In this document: piece by piece, positions 59,701 through 64,000 of the stretch
Layout of the letters: each line of letters starts with the position of its first letter
Position numbering within the stretch: the first letter of the stretch is position 1
NCBI GenBank assembly: GCA_027575805.1
Contig: JANBPU010000058.1
Location: 21,096 to 85,095 of the forward strand
Length of the DNA stretch: 64,000 nt
From: Mycoemilia scoparia
Lineage: Eukaryota > Kickxellomycota > Kickxellomycetes > Kickxellales > Kickxellaceae
Reading direction: 5' to 3'
Notes under the pieces: generated by a model
What the model was told of the DNA's origin: nothing
The model's input: only the letters and a program-made list of their open reading frames with translations
Databases searched by the model: none
Position numbers and translations under genes: made by a program

Positions 59701-61805
59701 GTATTATCATTTTTCGTGGCTGCGGCTGCTTTTTGAAGATCAGTAGGCATATTGGAGGTAGGTACAGGCATTGATCTCGGATCCGTTCCATCAAGCCCAT
59801 AAAACTCGACCAGATAGTTTCGCCCACATTCAAGACAGTTTTGGATCTTCTTGGGCAACTTATTATCGTCACCATCATCACTTAGAACAAAATAGTCCAA
59901 ATCCTTTGAAGATCTAATATATTGTTGTGTATCTTGGTTGGCAGATACAGGTGATTGAGGGAGCAGATCAAATAGATCAAAATCTTTGTCAATTCGTCCA
60001 GTCCAATTACATTTAACGCATCTGCCTTGTCGGTATACTTGGTTACCTTTTCCATTAGGCCGCTCCCAGTTCATTTGAATAGCAGATTTCAAGGTTTGGA
60101 TAAAAGTAGACTTTGGATTATTGGAAATACCAATGTCAATCCACATAGGATAATCGTAGGGGGTTGTTTTAAATTCAAGTCGATATTTTAACTGTGTTTG
60201 TTGTGAACAGTGTATTTGCTCAAGGCGTAAAAGCGAATCCAGGGAAAATGTATTTGCTACTTCGGGGACTCTTGGTTCTTGCTCATCGCCATCAGAGTTA
60301 GAGCTTGTAGGTGTTGTTATGAGCGCCATATTTGTGTCGCTATCAGTTATAGATAGTTTGATGTCATTAGGTGTGGTGGATGAATATAGCCTGCGTGAAA
60401 TAACTTTGCTGGTATCAGGTATTGTTATCGTGGAAAATGGAGATTCTTCGTAAGTAATGATGTGGTAAAGGGTAACAGATCGTGGATAAATGGATGGACA
60501 TGTTTTTGGGATATCAGCAGCAGCCTGCTGGGTTTCGGTTAAGGGAATTTCGGGTGTTGGAGATTGTGATGCAATATGTGGAGTTGCTGTTCCTGTAGAG
60601 AAGCTTTTAGGAGATCCCAATATATTTTGGCTAACAATGTCACTTGATTTACTTGAAGCAACGGATGCTTTGCCTATGGAAGAACAGGCTTTGTCTTCAT
60701 CGCTTTCCTTTGCCTTGGTTGATGACAAAATAGATTTTGGGATTTCATTCCGCTTGGCTGGTTTTCGTCTTGGAAATAGGAACTTTGGTAAGCTGAAAGA
60801 TGAGCTACCCTGATGATTGCCTGTAGCAGCACTACTTGCAATTGAATCTGTGTCTTTAATGACCCGATGAATGTTTGAAGACTCATCGCCAGCTGCAGCA
60901 AAAGAATTGGTCGAAAATGTATCATCTGGATGGCGATTTTTAGAAGAAGGCGATGCATTACCGGCTTCTGCAGTTCCTGGAGAAGCAGAGTCTTGGCTCT
61001 GTAGTTCAACAAAAGCGTTAAGCCATGAGGTACCAGCCTCAGCCCTAATTGACTCAACCTTACGCCGATAAGCCTCAGGATCTCTAAACATAGAAATGCT
61101 GCTGGGTGCTACACTACTCCTTGAAGGACTTGATGGGCGACGTATATGCTGGCCTTTCTGCTGCTGCAAGAGCATGCCGGTGATGCTTGTAGGAGGCAGA
61201 AGCTGTTGACTGCCACTGCCTTGTTGTGACGAAGAATCATAAGCTGATGATGATGTCAGGGCACTCAATGCTCTTGGTCTTCTACCACCACGCCGTCTAA
61301 TCGATAATGGCCTAACAATCCCATCATCCCCAGAATTAACACTGTGATCTGTTGCTGCGGACCCAGCTTGACTAGCAGCAGCAGGAGTATCAAGGCTGTT
61401 GGTTGAATGATAATGGCCATGTAAAAATGAATCGAGGTCCAAAAGTCTGTTTGCTCTGTGTCTCCGGGTTCCAGCGCCTGATGTTGTTGTTGAACCAAAT
61501 AAAGAAGCCGTCCTTTCCGTTTTATCTGTAACCACATCACCTTCATTGTTGTTGTTGTTGTTACTATTACTGTCACTAGTATCAGGGCTATTCTTGATAC
61601 CATTACTATTGTTACCACCAGTTGATTTATTTAACCCAACAACACTGCGCTTCTTTTTTGGACTAGTTGTTGAACCATGCTTTGGGCGTGCTCTCCTAAC
61701 AACCATCGGAGTGGGGGGCTGTTGTTTCTCCAGACCATTATTGTTTGGGCTGTCATTTTCTGGTGGGGCTAAATTGGAGGGGTCATTTAACGAAGTCCCC
61801 GCCAT
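56760..61805 (-). CDS. Very large protein of unknown function with a CxxC pair module
   Basis: One uninterrupted frame of 1681 codons from the ATG at 61805. The first ~430 residues are Ser/Asn/Gly-rich disorder with Arg/Lys patches. At about 440-660 is an ordered region with a likely zinc-binding four-cysteine module (CVKC near 592, CLEC near 657). Further ordered blocks occur at about 820-870, 960-1080 (PIYFCQTNLNIYIFTLRSKY; KYLRLLYLIPLNKLKRLDVG), 1225-1480 and 1550-1680 (STWDLFFATDSGAREFISSI). The alternation of beta-rich blocks ending in a helix (for example WDLFFATDSGAREFISSIMS) recalls PH-like domains, which would suggest a membrane or small-GTPase adaptor. That is inference only; I do not recognise the family. 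Confidence 0.82.
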   Translation of the reverse strand: MAGTSLNDPSNLAPPENDSPNNNGLEKQQPPTPMVVRRARPKHGSTTSPKKKRSVVGLNKSTGGNNSNGIKNSPDTSDSNSNNNNNNEGDVVTDKTERTASLFGSTTTSGAGTRRHRANRLLDLDSFLHGHYHSTNSLDTPAAASQAGSAATDHSVNSGDDGIVRPLSIRRRGGRRPRALSALTSSSAYDSSSQQGSGSQQLLPPTSITGMLLQQQKGQHIRRPSSPSRSSVAPSSISMFRDPEAYRRKVESIRAEAGTSWLNAFVELQSQDSASPGTAEAGNASPSSKNRHPDDTFSTNSFAAAGDESSNIHRVIKDTDSIASSAATGNHQGSSSFSLPKFLFPRRKPAKRNEIPKSILSSTKAKESDEDKACSSIGKASVASSKSSDIVSQNILGSPKSFSTGTATPHIASQSPTPEIPLTETQQAAADIPKTCPSIYPRSVTLYHIITYEESPFSTITIPDTSKVISRRLYSSTTPNDIKLSITDSDTNMALITTPTSSNSDGDEQEPRVPEVANTFSLDSLLRLEQIHCSQQTQLKYRLEFKTTPYDYPMWIDIGISNNPKSTFIQTLKSAIQMNWERPNGKGNQVYRQGRCVKCNWTGRIDKDFDLFDLLPQSPVSANQDTQQYIRSSKDLDYFVLSDDGDDNKLPKKIQNCLECGRNYLVEFYGLDGTDPRSMPVPTSNMPTDLQKAAAATKNDNTKPPVSLPRKMTWKSLLNPLQLQLSIKKSLKSLSEPDNPSVPTNIKRSGSSFSSTSSTKTSTRASTGINDNSTSITVFDEKKQLLCIQDKTRLTSRIVGDIEERASHIAVAVGMPFGVLDNSLSLYLQLSVFKTDDEKLYKWVPSGLIVQSVPGAYPSASSIISASLSSSSQQQSGSIWSISGVFSSSKSTAKGGKVDGEECEPQDSDNNKAKEEKSVLQKELQAQIRHAYSSKISERPIYFCQTNLNIYIFTLRSKYWDEQEQYHTQQTSQPSSPTSKNPRTQSKTRRLSFNKDIANNHPEKYLRLLYLIPLNKLKRLDVGPNRQYITLHVDTFDPPHPYASSAFGGKIVPFSSLFVNKATTASVNVGDHASPSPAGPPNSSSTAGGTTSHSSSKPNSKKAKQTKPSTSNFLDSDDEDTNVNLKGGSIGPTKLPNRSVVIMIRDKVVCSDLLDSLVEVLYDADIVKSPRKQRSDTATSTATVASDKENPASSGGLSGQRSNVSSKGKDKNITEEGDDDVNQPAHRIINHDVEWAMHHLQRQVFLKPGQFAELLNDPDNNAADTTVDTVDNTTTTTTTTKLLTAEQSVTTTRNAKTWFDGVRSRELNNVWNELFYLSGCGKGGPGALVDPASSTDNVIIDKVTYEFLKLYYCVGWVPKYTATPTPAGTPPIQPTTKSNILLPKVPGLQPRTVVATNHFLYLVRERIDIWPPPARNLTKFYKQWQTTKPPTVVTSDPDTYDPESITQLLQAHRSRANSSVANSSSISALTRSPASSTRPHTPSAATTAAGSSSAIAGSLGNISEKMSIANRLDNLPLRFSLSTTFEWMAEHVAQYDRVERIRPIECLKKIEVRSLNVAILPRDYLNSNPSSSGGNRDDELEELEKWGLDGQTVMGCTASGWASVVRLTFDPLVPISPPDITIATINSDGNDNENQDGCKIPNAQNSTWDLFFATDSGAREFISSIMSLAKEIDMNPLPVLS

Positions 61806-62369
61806 TAATTAATAATTGCTTGTTTGAAAGTATATATGTGGATTGGTGGAAATATAAAATGCAGAAATAGAATGAGGTGGTAATTGGAGTATATGTGTGT
61901 GTATATATCAAGCAAAAGGAAGACAAGTTGGGACAGGTGAGAGAGTGTGTGGTAAAAAGAGCCTTTGCAATCAATAGTTGTTGGTGTAAGCATTGTGGCT
62001 TACTGAAACAATACTAGCTGAGAATAAGAAACCCGTGTTTATTGTTATTTTCAAGTTGATCAAACTAAGGGTTGTGTTTAAACAAGTTTTGTTTGGCAGG
62101 GCCAGTTGTATTGATTACTCTCCAAAGTAACGTGAGCTTGGGCCTACATCATTTAATGAAATAGCCTTTGCTTTAAATTTGATTGGCGAGTGATTTTATA
62201 TATCTGCTTTTGTCAACAAGGAAATATAACTCCTCATAATAACACTATATCTCAATGTGGGTATTCAAGGCGGCTGAAGTTTCATTCAAAATTACATAAT
62301 TATAGTTTGTGATCACTAGCCAAATATTTTTAGAGATTTCATGATTTTTATTAGCTTTGAACACTCCCA

Positions 62370-62479
62370 ATATAGGTAATAATTATTAAAGGGTGAATGA
62401 TTATATGGGCTGCAATCACAGCCAAATGGATGTCCTGTTTTACTAATAAACTTTCACCCTTCAAAATTTTTGATCCATA
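62370..62479 (+). mobile_element. MITE-like element, family 1, copy H
   Basis: The left end is TATAGGTAATAATTATTAAA. The core is CAATCACAGCCAAATGGATG then TCCTGTTTTACTAATAAA. The right end is CCTTCAAAATTTTTGATCCA. It forms the left half of an inverted pair with copy I. Confidence 0.82.
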
Positions 62480-62530
62480 AAAATCAACTTATATTTTATA
62501 ATATACATTAACACTTTGAAAAAGATCGCT

Positions 62531-62655
62531 ATATGGGTAATAATTTTTGAAGGGTGAAAGTTTATTAGTAAAACTGGGCATCCATTTGGCTGTGATTTCT
62601 GCCCCTATAATCGCTGGTCACCAAAATTTGCCCTTCAAAAATTATTGACCATATT
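62531..62655 (-). mobile_element. MITE-like element, family 1, copy I (reverse)
   Basis: Ends are ATATGGGTAATAATTTTTGA and CTTCAAAAATTATTGACCAT with the complementary core (CATCCATTTGGCTGTGATTT). It is the best-kept long copy and includes the GGTCACCAAAATTTGCCC flank also visible in copy B as GGTGACTGATGA. Confidence 0.87.
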
Positions 62656-63120
62656 TTGTATCAAATATTTTATACTATTGGTGGCCATAATCAGCAAAAG
62701 AGGCTAATTAGAAATTTAAAAATACTATTTTTGAGCAGTAATGTCATTTAATCGAATAAAAAGGCTGAAAGTGAACAAAAGGATTTTTTATAAAATTTAT
62801 ATTTTATCTAAAAATTTTAACCTTTATTTTTGTTTGACATAAAGCTTTAAAAGGAAATTTAAAAGAGCTTTGTAACTATGCCACGTTTTTGACATAAATT
62901 AATTAGCCTGTCAGACTAAAACAGCTGATGCTATTTAGAAATGCAGTGATGAAGATGATGTTCCAAATTCAGGTGAAATCCAAGAACATGTGACTTATTT
63001 GAGTTTAAATGGCTGCCTTGATAGTATACAAAGATGTAAAGAATTGTGACTAGATAAAGAAATTGGCAAAGGAAATATACAACTCAATCTGTATTGTTGA
63101 CACTGCTCATAGTAGTCGAA

Positions 63121-63169
63121 TATTCAAATATACCAAACTAGCTGACCCGACTAAAATGTATAAATACTC
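63121..63169 (+). promoter_or_regulatory. Promoter of small-family member B: TATTCAAATA plus TATA box
   Basis: The decamer TATTCAAATA at 63121-63130 and GTATAAATACT at 63159-63169 repeat the two motifs ahead of member A, in the same order with wider spacing (28 against 18 bases). Confidence 0.65.
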
Positions 63170-63318
63170 CACTATCCGCCGCTATCTTCTAACACCCCAA
63201 GATACTCACAGCAGCTGAGAATATCATTTCTTTGACTAAGCTACTTTATACGCACGTACGCACGCACACACACACACACACATATTCTTTGTCACTATAA
63301 TTACTATCAATCACGATC

Positions 63319-63630
63319 ATGGGCTTTTTTGATGCTTTGAGGGACTTTTTTTCTTGTGGATACTCATCCAATTATTATGATAACGACATGGTATTTGAGT
63401 ACAACCCAAGGGGACCTAGAAATATTGTTTGGGTTCCACCCAGGTCGACACGTGTCAGCGATAGGATTGGCACCATAGGTCGCAAGATGATCTACAACCC
63501 AGGCAAGTAGCAACAGCATCATCATTGCTACTAATATTTAATATATCGTTTTTAAACATATGTAGCTTTGGTGGGCTTTTATATAGAGTTGCGCCGTCAT
63601 GAGATTCACATCACTGGGTATAGACAATAG
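63319..63630 (+). CDS. Small-family member B (paralogue of 42126-42538), GC-AG intron
   Basis: Exons 63319-63502 and 63587-63630 join over an 84-base intron with GCAAGTAG donor and ATATAG acceptor, giving 75 residues. The N-end MGFFDALRDFFSCGY is amphipathic with one Cys and lacks the Ser/Gly repeat of member A. The conserved module is WVPPRSTR, DRIGTIGRKM, IYNP, then exon 2 ELRRHEIHITGYRQ. The exon-2 match to member A (EIHxTGY) appears only if the GC donor is used, which is the main support for it. Unspliced, the donor reads Gly-Lys-stop, as in member A. AATAAA follows near 63735. Function is unknown. Confidence 0.82.
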
Positions 63631-64000
63631 AATCATATACCTTTGCTTACTCTTATTATGTGAGAAAAGAGTTGCTGAACTCTGCATTCTTTGGTTTTTT
63701 GACCTTTATATACTTGGTACTCAAATCATTATACAATAAATTATTGTATTATATTATATTAAAATGGAATGTGTAATTGATTAAACCTCACTTGAGATCG
63801 AGTGTATGGTAGACAGAAATGAGTGTTCAGACTTTGACTCACCCAAAGGATGTTTGGGATGGTGCTCCAAGGATCCATCACTTTTGTTAAAGGCCTTGCG
63901 AATCCTGATAAAATACTGAAATGTACTAGAAAAACTAGGACTACAAATAAAATTGAGTTGTCTATTATCAAACCCAGTTTAACTCCCAATTTATTGCCAA
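63631..64000. other. 3' flank of member B and possible end of a further minus-strand gene
   Basis: A candidate last exon on the minus strand (63781-63904) starts after TTTTATCAG and encodes a polar tail (IRKAFNKSDGSLEHH... ends SISSEV, stop). A second frame over the same bases is also open and hydrophobic near the window edge (63759-63989, no ATG). Which frame is used, if any, cannot be decided without the sequence beyond 64000. Confidence 0.35.

Larger units (their letters stand above)
61806..63318. other. Divergent spacer with an inverted pair of family-1 elements
   Basis: Copies H and I face each other 51 bases apart at 62370-62655. The left end is the promoter of the large minus-strand gene; the right end is the promoter of small-family member B, with a (CA)n run near 63264-63282 in its leader. 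No gene is seen. Confidence 0.7.

Overview
The window looks like nuclear DNA of a filamentous fungus, probably an early-diverging lineage. I lean to Kickxellomycotina/Zoopagomycota, but that is a guess from style, not a placement. The evidence is AT-rich spacers, short GT-AG introns of about 80-250 bp, a FunK1-type fungal kinase, fungal RAD7, SMP3, PFA4 and MGR2 orthologues, low-complexity runs (Q, N, S, G, H) in regulators, and many microsatellites. No rRNA, tRNA, CRISPR or prokaryotic operon was recognised. A 10-base N gap lies at 49503-49512. Most genes are spliced, so several models below were rebuilt by joining exons by hand and checking phase.

Layout, left to right: a DBP2/DDX5-type RNA helicase (minus, cut by the left edge); a poor spacer with a 26-codon ORF behind a TATA box; a very large Q/S-rich putative regulator (6540-10472, minus); a PFA4-type palmitoyltransferase (12354-14046, minus); a Q/N/Y-rich protein (15561-16259, plus); an eight-kb element-rich stretch centred on a seven-exon FunK1 kinase (17380-20490, minus); a complex I B15/NDUFB4-like subunit (minus); eIF3m (plus); a 4.4 kb leader-like spacer; a 1355-residue homeodomain regulator (29802-33869, plus); a small secreted protein (minus); SMP3 (36102-38254, plus); a two-exon 98-residue orphan (plus); a second small secreted precursor (minus); small-family member A (42126-42538, plus); RAD7 (plus); a third small secreted peptide (plus); an MFS transporter (minus); the assembly gap; mitochondrial EF-G2/MEF2 (plus); MGR2/ROMO1 (plus); a 1681-residue unknown (minus); and small-family member B (63319-63630, plus).

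The genes do not form a pathway. Housekeeping genes (translation, mitochondria, DNA repair, GPI and lipid modification) are separated by spacers holding lineage-specific material. Two families of short inverted-repeat, MITE-like elements occur throughout: family 1 with nine clear copies and family 2 with five. One family-2 copy supplies the stop codon and last residues of SMP3.

The most original item is a pair of small paralogues 21 kb apart. Both have a conserved C-terminal motif, a conserved hidden second exon (one behind a GC-AG intron), donor sites that also encode Gly-Lys-stop, and a shared promoter decamer. I recognise no known family for them.
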